This document shows, piece after piece, positions 39,173-48,087 of a stretch of 64,000 bases of DNA. The stretch comes from Pseudomonas sp. FEN. Lineage in GTDB: Bacteria > Pseudomonadota > Gammaproteobacteria > Pseudomonadales > Pseudomonadaceae. The stretch lies in contig NZ_CAJFDC010000001.1 of NCBI RefSeq assembly GCF_904067045.1, positions 434,001-498,000 of the forward strand, read 5' to 3'. Under the pieces are notes generated by a model. The model did not search any database, was not told the DNA's origin, and saw only the letters and a list, made by a program, of their open reading frames with translations. How positions within the stretch are numbered: position 1 is the first letter of the stretch; the number at the start of each line of letters is the position of its first letter. Position numbers and translations under genes: made by a program.

Positions 39173-41551
39173 TCAATGGCCGTTGCCGGAATGGCCGCCA
39201 GGGTCGGGATGGCCGGCTCCCGGCCCACCCGTACTGGCCGCCCGAGCGTTGGCGCCGCTGTCCTCCTGGTCGATACCCTTGGCGGCTTTCTGCTGTGCGG
39301 CCACCTTGGCTTTCTCGGCTTCCTTGTTGAGCAGCTCAAGGGCCTGCAGGTTGCTCTTGCGCACGCTCTCGACAAACCCCTGGAACGGCACATCGGTAAT
39401 CCCCACCAGGCCGAAGTGACCGTTTTCGCCGTCCAGCAGACGACCGGTCACCGGCTGGTCGAGGTACTGGAACCAGTGCACGCCGACGATCGAAGGCTCG
39501 GCCACCGCCTGTTTGAGGAACGCGGCATAGGCCGGGCCACGATCCTCCTCCCGGGCCAGTTCGGTCACGCCGCCCCAGAACGGGCCGCGATCCTTCGAAC
39601 CGAAGTTGAATTCGGTGATCAGCACCGGCTTGTTCAGCGCCTCCAACTGATCGAAGTCGTAACCATCCTGTGGCTTGAGGGTGTAGAAGTTGAAGCTCAA
39701 TACATCGCAGTACTGGGCACAGGAGGCAACGGCCTCGGGGGTGCTGACGGCAAAACGACCGCCCAGCAGCAAATGGTTCGGCGCATGCCACTTCAGCGAG
39801 TCGGAAATGGTCTTGAAGTAGGCGTCGGCAAATACCTTCTGGAAATACTTCAAGTCCGCCTCGATTTGCGGGTGCGCGGGATCGGGCAACGGCGCCTCGA
39901 AACCCGGGTCTTCCATCTGCTCCCAGGTCGGAATCTCCACCCCCCAAGCCTTGGACAGCCCCTGCTGGTTGCGGTACTTGTCCCGCAACTGCTTGAGGAA
40001 GGCGCGCTTGGCCGGCACGTCGGTGGTCATGCGCAAAGTGCCGTAGGCCAGGGCATAACGGGATTTCGGATCATCGCCATGACCGGCCCAGGCCAATTCG
40101 TTATCGGCGAAATAGCCCACCAGCCAGGGGTCGTCGCGATGGTCGCGGGTGGCAATCGCCACCGCGCGCTCGGTGGCCATGGCAAAACGCGGGTCGAACG
40201 GATCGGGCATGCCGCCCCACCAATCGCTGCCGGTGCTGATGCTGGCGTAGTCACCGACGATCGACAGCGGCAAGGTGTAAGGCATGCGCTCGCTCACGCC
40301 GAGGGCCGGATCGCTCCAGTTGCCGACGGTGTTGAAACCCCAGGCCTGCAGGCGGTCGAGCGTGTGCTTCTGCCAGCGCTGCGCGTCCAGACCCGGGGCA
40401 CACGGCACCTTGGGCTGCTCTGACTCGGCCGCCAGGCACGGCGCGCCATAGGTCCGTTGCAAGTTGGCGGCATAGAAATCGAACCAGCGTCCGGACTTGA
40501 AGGCCCGCCCCTGGGAGGCCCCGGTGGTAATGCCGTTGTCGCCCTTGCCATAGTAGGCGGCCAGGGGCTCACCCTCCTTGGGCAGATCGCTGAACATGCC
40601 CTCACGACCTTCGATATAGGTCTGCTGATCGCCGGCAGTCACGGTGTTGACACCCAGGGAGTAGAACGGATGCCCCTCGGGAGTCACCAGGTACCAGCGG
40701 CCATCCTGCTTTTCGCTACGAAAGAAGCCCGTGGCCTCGAACAGTGGGCCCTTGAGCGAACCGCCGAACTTGTCCCGGGCACTGTGCTCGCGCTCGGCCA
40801 GCCAGGTTTTCAGTTGCTGGCTCTCCTTGCTCGCGGCGGCCTTGAGCTGGTCGTCGCTGCCGACCTTTTCCGGCCATTTGGCCCGGGTCGACTGGCCGTA
40901 GCCGTCCACCAGCGTGCCATAGACGGCCTTGACCACATCGTCGCCGTTCTGCACGCCGAAACGTTCCAGCAGGATATTCTGGGCCACTCTGGGCGCGTCC
41001 ATCGACAGGGTCACGGACACCACCTGCTGGAGATTCAATTCACCCTGGCTGCTGGCCAGCAACACACGCTGGCCATCGACGGTCATCGGCATCGGCGGAC
41101 CGGCACGCATGCCCTGGCTCAACGGAGAACTGGCCTGCAGCGGCACCAACAAGGTCTGGGCGGGGCCGGCCGGCAGGTCGACACGACTGGTGAGGGTCTT
41201 GCCGTCGCTGCTCTGGATCGTCACATTGAGGGTCAGTGCCCAATCCATCGCACTCTGGATCCGCAGGCTCATGGCCCCGGCCTGCGACCAGTCCCAGGCC
41301 CCGGTCTGGGGCGTGAGGCGCAAGCTTGGGCGCGCCGCCGGATTGAAGGTGATCCGCCGTAACACCTCGCCCTCGGCCGTCTGTTCCGCGTTGTATTGCG
41401 GCAGGCTGGCATCCACGGTTGCCACCTGTACCACGTCGGCGGGACGAACGAAGTTGAACAGCGTCTGTTGCCCGGCAGGCGCAGCCCACAGCGGCGTGGC
41501 GAACAACAAGGCAAAAACGGCGGGCAGCGTACGGCCAATCATATGAATCAA
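39173..41551 (-). CDS. Secreted agarase-like glycoside hydrolase
   Basis: The protein is 792 aa with a Sec signal (ending LWAAPAG). An N-terminal carbohydrate-binding-like beta domain (residues about 60-200) precedes a TIM-barrel-like catalytic part with GHPFYSLGVNTV, the DNELAWAG segment and VLITEFNFGSKD, which could hold the acid/base and nucleophile Glu residues. It resembles proteins annotated as beta-agarase in Pseudomonas and GH42/GH50-type enzymes. The substrate is not known and agar is not likely. The C-terminal 60 residues are Lys/Ala- and then Gly/His-rich. Confidence 0.65.
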   Translation of the reverse strand: MIHMIGRTLPAVFALLFATPLWAAPAGQQTLFNFVRPADVVQVATVDASLPQYNAEQTAEGEVLRRITFNPAARPSLRLTPQTGAWDWSQAGAMSLRIQSAMDWALTLNVTIQSSDGKTLTSRVDLPAGPAQTLLVPLQASSPLSQGMRAGPPMPMTVDGQRVLLASSQGELNLQQVVSVTLSMDAPRVAQNILLERFGVQNGDDVVKAVYGTLVDGYGQSTRAKWPEKVGSDDQLKAAASKESQQLKTWLAEREHSARDKFGGSLKGPLFEATGFFRSEKQDGRWYLVTPEGHPFYSLGVNTVTAGDQQTYIEGREGMFSDLPKEGEPLAAYYGKGDNGITTGASQGRAFKSGRWFDFYAANLQRTYGAPCLAAESEQPKVPCAPGLDAQRWQKHTLDRLQAWGFNTVGNWSDPALGVSERMPYTLPLSIVGDYASISTGSDWWGGMPDPFDPRFAMATERAVAIATRDHRDDPWLVGYFADNELAWAGHGDDPKSRYALAYGTLRMTTDVPAKRAFLKQLRDKYRNQQGLSKAWGVEIPTWEQMEDPGFEAPLPDPAHPQIEADLKYFQKVFADAYFKTISDSLKWHAPNHLLLGGRFAVSTPEAVASCAQYCDVLSFNFYTLKPQDGYDFDQLEALNKPVLITEFNFGSKDRGPFWGGVTELAREEDRGPAYAAFLKQAVAEPSIVGVHWFQYLDQPVTGRLLDGENGHFGLVGITDVPFQGFVESVRKSNLQALELLNKEAEKAKVAAQQKAAKGIDQEDSGANARAASTGGPGAGHPDPGGHSGNGH

Positions 41552-41639
41552 ACTCTCCCTTACGGCCAGTCAAAGGCCAGCGTGACGCCAAGCGGCGCCA
41601 TCCGTAGACAACGAAGTTGGTAATTTAACCTACATCACA

Positions 41640-43784
41640 TCAAGAAATTTCTCGCCGAAAGGGCGGCAAGGCGTTGAGGATAGCTTTACCGTAGCGCTGG
41701 GTGACCAAACGCCGGTCCAACAAAGTGATAATCCCCCGGTCTTCCTCGGTACGCAGCAGCCGGCCACAGGCCTGGACCAACTTGAGGGAGGCGTCCGGCA
41801 CGGAGATCTCCATGAACGGGTTGCCGCCACGGGCTTCGATCCATTCGGCCAGCGCCGCCTCGACCGGATCGTCCGGGACCGAGAAAGGAATCTTGGCGAT
41901 CACCACGTGTTCACAGTAAGCACCGGGCAAATCCACCCCTTCGGCGAAGCTCGCCAGACCGAACAGCACGCTGGAGTCGCCACCATCGACGCGGGCCTTG
42001 TGCTTGTTGAGGGTTTCCTGCTTCGACAGGTTGCCCTGGATGAATACCTGCTTGCGCCAGTCGCGATCCAGGCCGTCGAACACGTCCTGCATCTGCTTGC
42101 GCGAGGAGAACAACACCAGCGTGCCCTTGGAGCCTTCCACCAGTTCCGGCAGGTCGCGGATGATCGCCGCGGTATGCGCCATGGCATCGCGGGGATCGGC
42201 ATTGAGGTTCGGCACCCGTAGCACGCCGGCATCGGCGTGATGGAAGGGACTCGGTACCACCGCGGTCACGGCTTTCTTCGGCAGGCCGGCCCGCATGCGG
42301 AAACGGTCGAAGGTGCCCAGGGCGGTCAGGGTCGCCGAGGTCACCAGGGCACCATAAGCCACGTTCCACAAGTTGCGGCGAAGCATTTCCGCGGCGAGGA
42401 TCGGACTGGCGTTGACCTCGATGTCAAACAGCGCACCACTCTCGGCCAGGCTCAACCAACGGGCCATGGGCGGATTGTCTTCCGGGTCTTCGGCGGTGAA
42501 GGCAGTCCACAGCTCCCAGTTGCCCTGGGCGCGGGACAGCAAACTGCCGAACAGCGGGTACCACTCCTCGGCCTGGTGGCTGGCGATGCCGATATTGACC
42601 TCGCCGTCCATGCCCTCCTTGAGCAACTCGGTCAGGCGCGTGAACAGGTCGTTGAGGCGGGCAAAGCCTTTCTTCAGCTCGATGCCCATCTCACGGATAT
42701 GCTGCGGAATCACCCCGCCGACGAAACGATGGCGCGGCCGCTCGCGGCCCTCGGTGTCTTCGCCGGTCTTGAAATCGGCGAGTTGCTCGCAGGCGCTGAA
42801 CATGAACTGCTGGTGGGTCTTGATCTCCCGCGCCAGTTCCGGCACCTGCTCGATCAACTTGCCCAGGTCTCCGGGCAGCGGATGCTGGGCCAGCAACTTG
42901 GTCAGGTTCTTGGCGGTCTGCTCCAGCCAGTCGGCGGTGGAGCGCAGGCGCGTGTAGTGGGCGAAGTGGCCGATGGCCTTGTCCGGCAGGTGGTGACCTT
43001 CGTCGAACACATACAGGGTATCGCGCGGGTCGGGGAGCACCGCGCCACCGCCCAGGGCCAGGTCGGCGAGGACCATGTCGTGGTTGGTCACGATCACGTC
43101 GACCTTGCCCATGCCTTCGCGGGCCTTGTAGAAGGCGCACTGGCCAAAATTGGGGCAATGGCGGTTGGTGCACTGGCTGTGATCGGTGGTCAGGCGCGCC
43201 CAATCGGCGTCTTCCAGGGCGCTGGGCCAACTGTCGCGGTCGCCGTCCCATTTGTTCCCGGCAAGCTTCTCGATCATGCTGGTGAACAGCTTCTGGCTGG
43301 CCTCGTCGACCTCGATGCGGAAACCCTCCTCTTCGAACAACTGCGCGGTAGCCGTCTGCGCGTGGCCTTCCTGCAACAGCATGTCGAGCTTGGACAGGCA
43401 CATGTAGCGCCCACGGCCCTTGGCCAGGGCGAAGCTGAAGTTCAGGCCGCTGTTGCGCATCAGGTCGGGCAGGTCCTTGTAGACGATCTGCTCCTGCAGC
43501 GCGACGGTGGCGGTGGCGATCACCAGGCGCTTGCCGGCGGCCTTGGCGGTGGGAATCGCCGCCAGGCTGTAGGCCACGGTCTTGCCGGTGCCGGTGCCGG
43601 CTTCCACCGCGACCACGGCCGGATCGCCACTGCGCCGGCCTTCGTCATCGGTGTCGATATCGCCGAGGACCTTGGCCACTTCGGCGATCATCAGGCGCTG
43701 GCCGTAACGCGGCTTGAGGCTCTTGGCCTCGAGAAAACGCGAATAGGCGCCCTGGATCGTGGTTTTGAGTTCGGTGCTGATCAT
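41640..43784 (-). CDS. dinG: ATP-dependent DNA helicase DinG
   Basis: This is a 714-aa XPD-like superfamily 2 helicase. Walker A is EAGTGTGKTVAYS, the DEAH-type box is FDEGHHLPD, and the iron-sulphur cysteines lie in YMCLSK and in QCTNRHCPNFGQC. Motif VI region is VQACGRLLRTEEDRG. DinG unwinds D-loops and R-loops and helps forks pass transcribed regions. I see no LexA box close upstream. Confidence 0.95.
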   Translation of the reverse strand: MISTELKTTIQGAYSRFLEAKSLKPRYGQRLMIAEVAKVLGDIDTDDEGRRSGDPAVVAVEAGTGTGKTVAYSLAAIPTAKAAGKRLVIATATVALQEQIVYKDLPDLMRNSGLNFSFALAKGRGRYMCLSKLDMLLQEGHAQTATAQLFEEEGFRIEVDEASQKLFTSMIEKLAGNKWDGDRDSWPSALEDADWARLTTDHSQCTNRHCPNFGQCAFYKAREGMGKVDVIVTNHDMVLADLALGGGAVLPDPRDTLYVFDEGHHLPDKAIGHFAHYTRLRSTADWLEQTAKNLTKLLAQHPLPGDLGKLIEQVPELAREIKTHQQFMFSACEQLADFKTGEDTEGRERPRHRFVGGVIPQHIREMGIELKKGFARLNDLFTRLTELLKEGMDGEVNIGIASHQAEEWYPLFGSLLSRAQGNWELWTAFTAEDPEDNPPMARWLSLAESGALFDIEVNASPILAAEMLRRNLWNVAYGALVTSATLTALGTFDRFRMRAGLPKKAVTAVVPSPFHHADAGVLRVPNLNADPRDAMAHTAAIIRDLPELVEGSKGTLVLFSSRKQMQDVFDGLDRDWRKQVFIQGNLSKQETLNKHKARVDGGDSSVLFGLASFAEGVDLPGAYCEHVVIAKIPFSVPDDPVEAALAEWIEARGGNPFMEISVPDASLKLVQACGRLLRTEEDRGIITLLDRRLVTQRYGKAILNALPPFRREIS

Positions 43785-43883
43785 GAGTCTTCGGGCGCAA
43801 GAAACGCTGGATAAATTTTCAGTGGTTCGAATGGACGGCTATCATACCCCGCTAAATCCTCGCGTGCCGCACGGAGTACCTGA

Positions 43884-44348
43884 ATGACACCTTTTGCCCT
43901 TGTCTACACCCTGCATGTCCTGGCCGCACTGGTCTGGGTCGGCGGTATGTTCTTCGCCTGGATGATCCTGCGCCCGGCGGCCATGGCCGCGCTGGAAGGC
44001 CCGGCCCGACTGAAGCTGTGGGTCCAGGTGTTCCAGCGTTTCTTTGTCTGGGTCTGGGTCGCGGTGGTGCTCCTGCCGGTCAGCGGCGTGGGCCTGATCC
44101 AGTTGCGCTTCAGCGGCTTCGAGACCGCACCGCGTTATGTGCAGGTCATGATGGGGCTATATATCGTGATGGTTGCACTGTTTATTCGTATCCAGTCGTT
44201 GCAATTGCCGGATTTGCGCCGCGCGGTGGAGGCCCAGGACTGGGCGGCGGGTGCTGCCGCGCTGGGGCGGATTCGGCGACTGGTGGGGATCAATCTGCTG
44301 GTCGGCTTGGTGCTGGTGGCCATCGCGGCGGCACGTCCGATGTTTTGA
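43884..44348 (+). CDS. CopD-family inner-membrane protein
   Basis: The protein is 154 aa with four predicted membrane segments, starting LVYTLHVLAALVWVGGMFFAW, which has the His and Gly pattern of CopD/UPF0093-type membrane proteins (PA1044 by position). It may bind copper or heme; no copper-resistance genes accompany it. Confidence 0.75.
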   Translation: MTPFALVYTLHVLAALVWVGGMFFAWMILRPAAMAALEGPARLKLWVQVFQRFFVWVWVAVVLLPVSGVGLIQLRFSGFETAPRYVQVMMGLYIVMVALFIRIQSLQLPDLRRAVEAQDWAAGAAALGRIRRLVGINLLVGLVLVAIAAARPMF

Positions 44349-44451
44349 CTGGAACTGACTGAACGCAGGCGCAAGGCTTCCCACTAACAGGCTGGGAGCC
44401 CGGCTTGCCGGCGATGACGACCGCGAGAGCGATGCAAAACTCGCGGGCCCC

Positions 44452-44480
44452 TTCGCGAGCAAGCTCTGCTCCTACAGGTC
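44452..44480. repeat. Single REP element
   Basis: CTTCGCGAGCAAGCTCTGCT followed by CCTACAGG matches one arm of the REPIN at 19117-19198. The rest of the gap (44349-44500) holds no gene. Confidence 0.65.
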
Positions 44481-44500
44481 CGAGGTGTTTTTGAGACCTG

Positions 44501-45259
44501 TTACAGGCGCTGAACCGTCACGCTGCCCGCCGGGCCAACCGGTCCCGGCTTGCCCGCCTGGCCCGGACGACCTGACTTGCCACCGGCGGTGTCGTAGACA
44601 AAGCAGCCCTTGGCCTTGCCGCCAGCACCCGGATGCCCCGCCGCTCCGGCAAGTCCTCCGGTACCGCCATCGACCAGCACCTGGATCTGCGCCGCCGGGT
44701 AATCCCGGGGCAACTGCAAGCGAACCTGCGCGCCCGCCGCGCCCGGATGACCGTCGCCACCGTTATCACCGTCCGCGCCTTGTCCGGCCGCGCCCCAGGT
44801 GCATCCAGGTTCCTCGCCATTCGCGCCGTCGAGCCCGACGTAGCCCGGCACGCCGGCGCCACCACGGGCATCCACCGACAACAACGGGCCGCTGAGGGCA
44901 TCGATGCGCAGATCCAGGTTACGTCCCGGCGAAGGGGCTCTCTGGTAGGTACCCGGCGCACCGCGCGCGCTGATCTGGCTGCCACTGCCCAGTTCGGCGC
45001 GCGTGGCCTTGAGGGCGAAACCCTGCTCGCTCGGTACGATGGCAATACGTGCCTCATGCCCCAGGTGCAGTTCGCCGATGTTCAGTTGCGTGACGCTGGC
45101 GGGGACCAGCAAGGTGCCAAAGTCGGCCACATCCAGGCGCTCGAGTTGCAGCACCGAGGTACTGGCGGGCAAGCGCAGCATGGAATTGGTTTCGACGCTG
45201 ACGACCTGGGCGAACGCCAGGGGGCTGCACAAGGCAGCCAGCAGGCACAGGCTACGCAT
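44501..45259 (-). CDS. Secreted collagen-like glycine-rich protein
   Basis: The protein is 252 aa from ATG 45259. A Sec signal (ending LAFA|Q) leads to a beta-rich part (residues about 20-110), then a Gly-rich half with broken Gly-X-Y runs (GADGDNGGDGHPGAAG) and a clean terminal run (GKSGRPGQAGKPGPVGPAG). Two Cys (in PGCTWG and KGCFVY) may form a disulphide. It is likely exported or surface-exposed; function unknown. It overlaps the upstream DUF1145 gene by eight bases, implying co-translation. Confidence 0.75.
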   Translation of the reverse strand: MRSLCLLAALCSPLAFAQVVSVETNSMLRLPASTSVLQLERLDVADFGTLLVPASVTQLNIGELHLGHEARIAIVPSEQGFALKATRAELGSGSQISARGAPGTYQRAPSPGRNLDLRIDALSGPLLSVDARGGAGVPGYVGLDGANGEEPGCTWGAAGQGADGDNGGDGHPGAAGAQVRLQLPRDYPAAQIQVLVDGGTGGLAGAAGHPGAGGKAKGCFVYDTAGGKSGRPGQAGKPGPVGPAGSVTVQRL

Positions 45260-45530
45260 GTTGGTGTTCCTCACGAGTGGGCAAAGGCTGGATTTGCAGG
45301 TGGAACAAACCGAACAGCAGGATCTGCGCCCGGTCACGCCAGGGATGGGCACGCTCGCGCACGCTGCCATTGAACAGCAGCACTTCCAGCAAGTGCGTCA
45401 ACAACAGCAGACTCCCCGCCAGGTCGACCAGCACCCGGAACGGACTGATCAACGGCTGCACCAGGTTGACCAGCACCACCAACCAGAACACCAGCGTCAA
45501 CACTTTCCCCAGCCCCCAAAGCACCTTCAT
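45252..45530 (-). CDS. DUF1145 small membrane protein
   Basis: The protein is 92 aa from ATG 45530, with two hydrophobic segments (about 7-30 and 33-52) and the conserved WRDRAQILLFGLFHL region. It matches the DUF1145 family of Pseudomonas (inner membrane, no known function). The stop overlaps the collagen-like gene. Confidence 0.78.
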   Translation of the reverse strand: MKVLWGLGKVLTLVFWLVVLVNLVQPLISPFRVLVDLAGSLLLLTHLLEVLLFNGSVRERAHPWRDRAQILLFGLFHLQIQPLPTREEHQHA

Positions 45531-45639
45531 ATGCCCCCCTGATGAGTTATTCTTTGGCGCACAGTAAGGCGAGTCAGGGCAGTTTGCCAGTGGCCGTTGA
45601 AAATTCGCCCGTGTTTGCCGTTCCGACCGAGGTATCCCG

Positions 45640-46137
45640 ATGATAGAAAGCCTTTCCACGCGAACGCCCCAGCAAGCACTGGCGGCCTTGCTGGACCGTT
45701 ACGCCCCGCAAACCCTGCTGCTCGTAGGGGCTGGCAGCTTTCCGGCACTCGAGGCGTTCCAGGCCGCCCACCCCGAGGCCCAGCTAGCCTGCGCCGCACC
45801 GGGTGCCCTGCCGGCCGAATTGGCCGCCCGACGTTTCGACCTGGCCCTGGTGGTCGACTGCCTGGAACACCTGCCCAAGCGTGACGGTCGGCAATTGCTC
45901 GGTGGCATTCGCAATCTCAATGCCAGCCGTATCGCGGTGCTGGTGGACATGACCGCCAGCGGTTGGCAGGACAGCGACTTCTTCGCCCTGGCCCTGCAAA
46001 GCAGCGAACGTTTTGCCCGCGACGAACAGGTGCTGACGCTATTCACCTATGATCTGAAGGAATACAAACAGGTGCCGGACTGGCTGAACGCCAAGTTCTG
46101 GGCCAATCCGGAAAATTTCGGCAAGTACTGGTGGTGA
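45640..46137 (+). CDS. DUF6231-like protein with a methyltransferase-like fold
   Basis: The protein is 165 aa. The pattern [16 protein letters not shown], then [14 protein letters not shown], recalls a Rossmann methyltransferase, but the SAM-binding Gly-rich loop is weak. The PA1040-type proteins at this position have no known function. It overlaps the following YchJ-like coding frame only if the early GTG starts of that gene are used. Confidence 0.7.
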   Translation: MIESLSTRTPQQALAALLDRYAPQTLLLVGAGSFPALEAFQAAHPEAQLACAAPGALPAELAARRFDLALVVDCLEHLPKRDGRQLLGGIRNLNASRIAVLVDMTASGWQDSDFFALALQSSERFARDEQVLTLFTYDLKEYKQVPDWLNAKFWANPENFGKYWW

Positions 46138-46145
46138 TTCCCGTG

Positions 46146-46619
46146 AGCACATCCATCTGTCCCTGTGGTAGCGGCAACCCGCTGGAAGCCTGCTGCGGCC
46201 ACTATCACTCAGGCTATCCCGCCCCCTGCGCCGAAGCCCTGATGCGTTCGCGCTACTGCGCCTATGTGTTGGGCCTGGTGGACTACCTGGTGGACACCAC
46301 GCTGCCCCTGCAACAACCCGGGCTGGACCGCCAGGCCATCGGCGAATGGAGTGCGCAGAGCACCTGGCTGGGCTTGCAGGTGGAAAGCTCGGAGGTCTTC
46401 GGCGGCCAGCCCGAGCATGCCTTCGTGACCTTCACCGCGCGCTGGCACGACAGCAACGGCGAGCACAGCCATCGGGAAAAATCGTCCTTCGTGCAAAGCG
46501 CCGGGCGCTGGTATTTCATCGACCCCACCGTACCGCTCAAGGCCGGGCGCAACGACGCCTGCCCTTGCGGCAGCGGGCAGAAATTCAAGAAGTGCTGCGC
46601 AAGCTACCTGCTCAGCTGA
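46146..46619 (+). CDS. YchJ-family protein with two SEC-C zinc motifs
   Basis: The protein is 157 aa from GTG 46146 ([11 protein letters not shown]); GTG codons at 46131 and 46134 are alternatives. SEC-C metal-binding motifs are at both ends: [13 protein letters not shown] and [13 protein letters not shown]. The middle is an NTF2-like domain, the UPF0225/YchJ layout. Function is unknown; SEC-C tails in SecA bind zinc and SecB. Its last eight bases overlap the convergent next gene. Confidence 0.88.
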   Translation, partial: STSICPCGSGNPLEACCGHYHSGYPAPCAEALMRSRYCAYVLGLVDYLVDTTLPLQQPGLDRQAIGEWSAQSTWLGLQVESSEVFGGQPEHAFVTFTARWHDSNGEHSHREKSSFVQSAGRWYFIDPTVPLKAGRNDACPCGSGQKFKKCCASYLLS

Positions 46620-47115
46620 AGCTCAGGTGTGAGATGTCGGGCATCGCGATGGCGGGAGCGCCCGGCAGTTGCCCCATGTCGGCACCTACCGGCGCGACGC
46701 TGAACGCCGACAGATCCACCGCCACCGCGACCGGTTCAGGCTTGGGGTCCTGCAGGTCGCTGCCGACCTCGGCGATCCCGAAGTCCGGGGCGTCGACCGC
46801 ACTGAACGCCGCCATATAAGCATCGCGCGGCACCACCTGGGCATGGCCTGGCATCGGCGGCAACGCCGCCATCTCGATCTCCTCGACCGCCATCTCGACC
46901 ACCGCGACCAGCGCCCCGGCCCGCTCGATGGTTACCCGATATTTTTCCGCCGCGGCCGCATCGAGGTTGCTCTTGAGCACCAGGCGCCGCCCGGAAAACA
47001 GCAGTTCGATACGCTGGGCATCGGCCTGGAACAGCCGGGCCAGGTTGCTCTTGACCTGATCGACCGGCGCACCGGGCAGCGACTCGCCACTGAAGACAAT
47101 CTCGTAAAGCGTCAT
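46612..47115 (-). CDS. Hypothetical protein, 167 aa, with a small N-terminal alpha/beta domain
   Basis: From ATG 47115 the first 75 residues ([20 protein letters not shown] onward) look like a small alpha/beta domain seen in proteins annotated as DUF4339- or TFIIB-zinc-adjacent membrane proteins. The rest is acidic and Pro/Ala-rich, probably disordered. I assign no function. Position matches PA1038. Confidence 0.65.
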   Translation of the reverse strand: MTLYEIVFSGESLPGAPVDQVKSNLARLFQADAQRIELLFSGRRLVLKSNLDAAAAEKYRVTIERAGALVAVVEMAVEEIEMAALPPMPGHAQVVPRDAYMAAFSAVDAPDFGIAEVGSDLQDPKPEPVAVAVDLSAFSVAPVGADMGQLPGAPAIAMPDISHLSFS

Positions 47116-47248
47116 GATCACACTCCTGTGCGCCAGCCTGATCCGTTGCACGAATGGTCAGCAGTATCACCCAGTGGATTTACCGCCACAACCACGCGCT
47201 TTTTTTGCCACGGGCTTGCTATGCTGGGGCTTAGGCGGGAGGAACCCC

Positions 47249-47728
47249 ATGTATTCACGAACACTCGGCACGCTCGGCCTGCTCATGTTGTTGACGCTTT
47301 CCGGCTGTGCGTCCTGGTTCGATAATGGTGCCCGCGAGCCCGAGGTTCGCCTGGTGCGCGTCGAGCTGATCAAGGCACGGCTGGTGCAGCAGCAGTTTCG
47401 CCTGCACTTTCGTATCGACAACCCCAACGACGACAGCCTGACCGTGCGCAGTCTGCACTATCGCCTCTATCTCGATGACTGGCTGCTGAGCGAAGGCGAA
47501 TCCAATGGCTGGTTCAGCGTGGAAGGCAACAGCCATGCCTTGCTGGTGATCCCGGTCAGGACCAACCTCTGGGAACACCTGCGCGACCTGCACAAACGCC
47601 TGAAACATCCCCATGAGCCGATCCCCTACCGACTGGAAGGCGAGCTGGAAACCGGACTATTCCTCAGTCATGACGTGCACCTGGAGCGCAAAGGCGAGAT
47701 AATTCCCGCCGATATTACTGCGGAGTGA
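47249..47728 (+). CDS. LEA14/WHy-domain lipoprotein
   Basis: The protein is 159 aa from ATG 47249, preceded by GGAGGAA. The lipobox is LTLSGC. The rest is a single LEA type 2/WHy domain ([29 protein letters not shown]), known from desiccation and stress proteins in plants and bacteria. It is probably anchored in the outer membrane facing the periplasm. A His-rich SEC-C gene follows seven bases after the stop. Confidence 0.85.
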   Translation: MYSRTLGTLGLLMLLTLSGCASWFDNGAREPEVRLVRVELIKARLVQQQFRLHFRIDNPNDDSLTVRSLHYRLYLDDWLLSEGESNGWFSVEGNSHALLVIPVRTNLWEHLRDLHKRLKHPHEPIPYRLEGELETGLFLSHDVHLERKGEIIPADITAE

Positions 47729-47735
47729 CACCAGC

Positions 47736-47945
47736 ATGACCCAGCAACCCCATGTCCACGGCCCTGATTGCAACCACGATCACGAACACCATGAGCACCA
47801 CGATCACGACCATGGACATGTCCACGGTCCGAACTGCGGTCACGCTCACCAGGAGCCCGTGCGCAATGCACTGAAAGACGTCGGGCGCAACGATCCGTGC
47901 CCGTGCGGCAGCAGCAAGAAATTCAAGAAGTGCCACGGGGCCTGA
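47736..47945 (+). CDS. His-rich mini-protein with a SEC-C zinc motif
   Basis: The protein is 69 aa. Residues 6-39 contain 16 His ([17 protein letters not shown] and so on) with two HGPxC repeats. The C-terminus is a SEC-C motif, [15 protein letters not shown]. It should bind several zinc, nickel or copper ions. A storage, delivery or metallochaperone role is plausible but not shown. It is probably in one transcript with the WHy lipoprotein gene. Confidence 0.85.
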   Translation: MTQQPHVHGPDCNHDHEHHEHHDHDHGHVHGPNCGHAHQEPVRNALKDVGRNDPCPCGSSKKFKKCHGA

Positions 47946-47981
47946 GGCCCGAAGAAATGCGTCTGGCAACGCGAAACCCGT

Positions 47982-48076
47982 AGGAGCGAGCGTGCTGGCG
48001 ATGTCGTTCGCAAGCACGGTGCGAGGTTCAAGGGCCTCATCGCCGGTAATCAAGCCTCGACCGGCCGCTCCTACAA
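47982..48076. repeat. REP doublet beside the rpoS 3' end
   Basis: GTAGGAGCGAGCGTGCTGGC is matched by an inverted arm ending CCGGCCGCTCCTAC, with an internal ATCGCCGG motif. It fills the convergent gap at the junction between the 40-kb block and rpoS. Confidence 0.7.
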
Positions 48077-48087
48077 GTGGATGGGCG

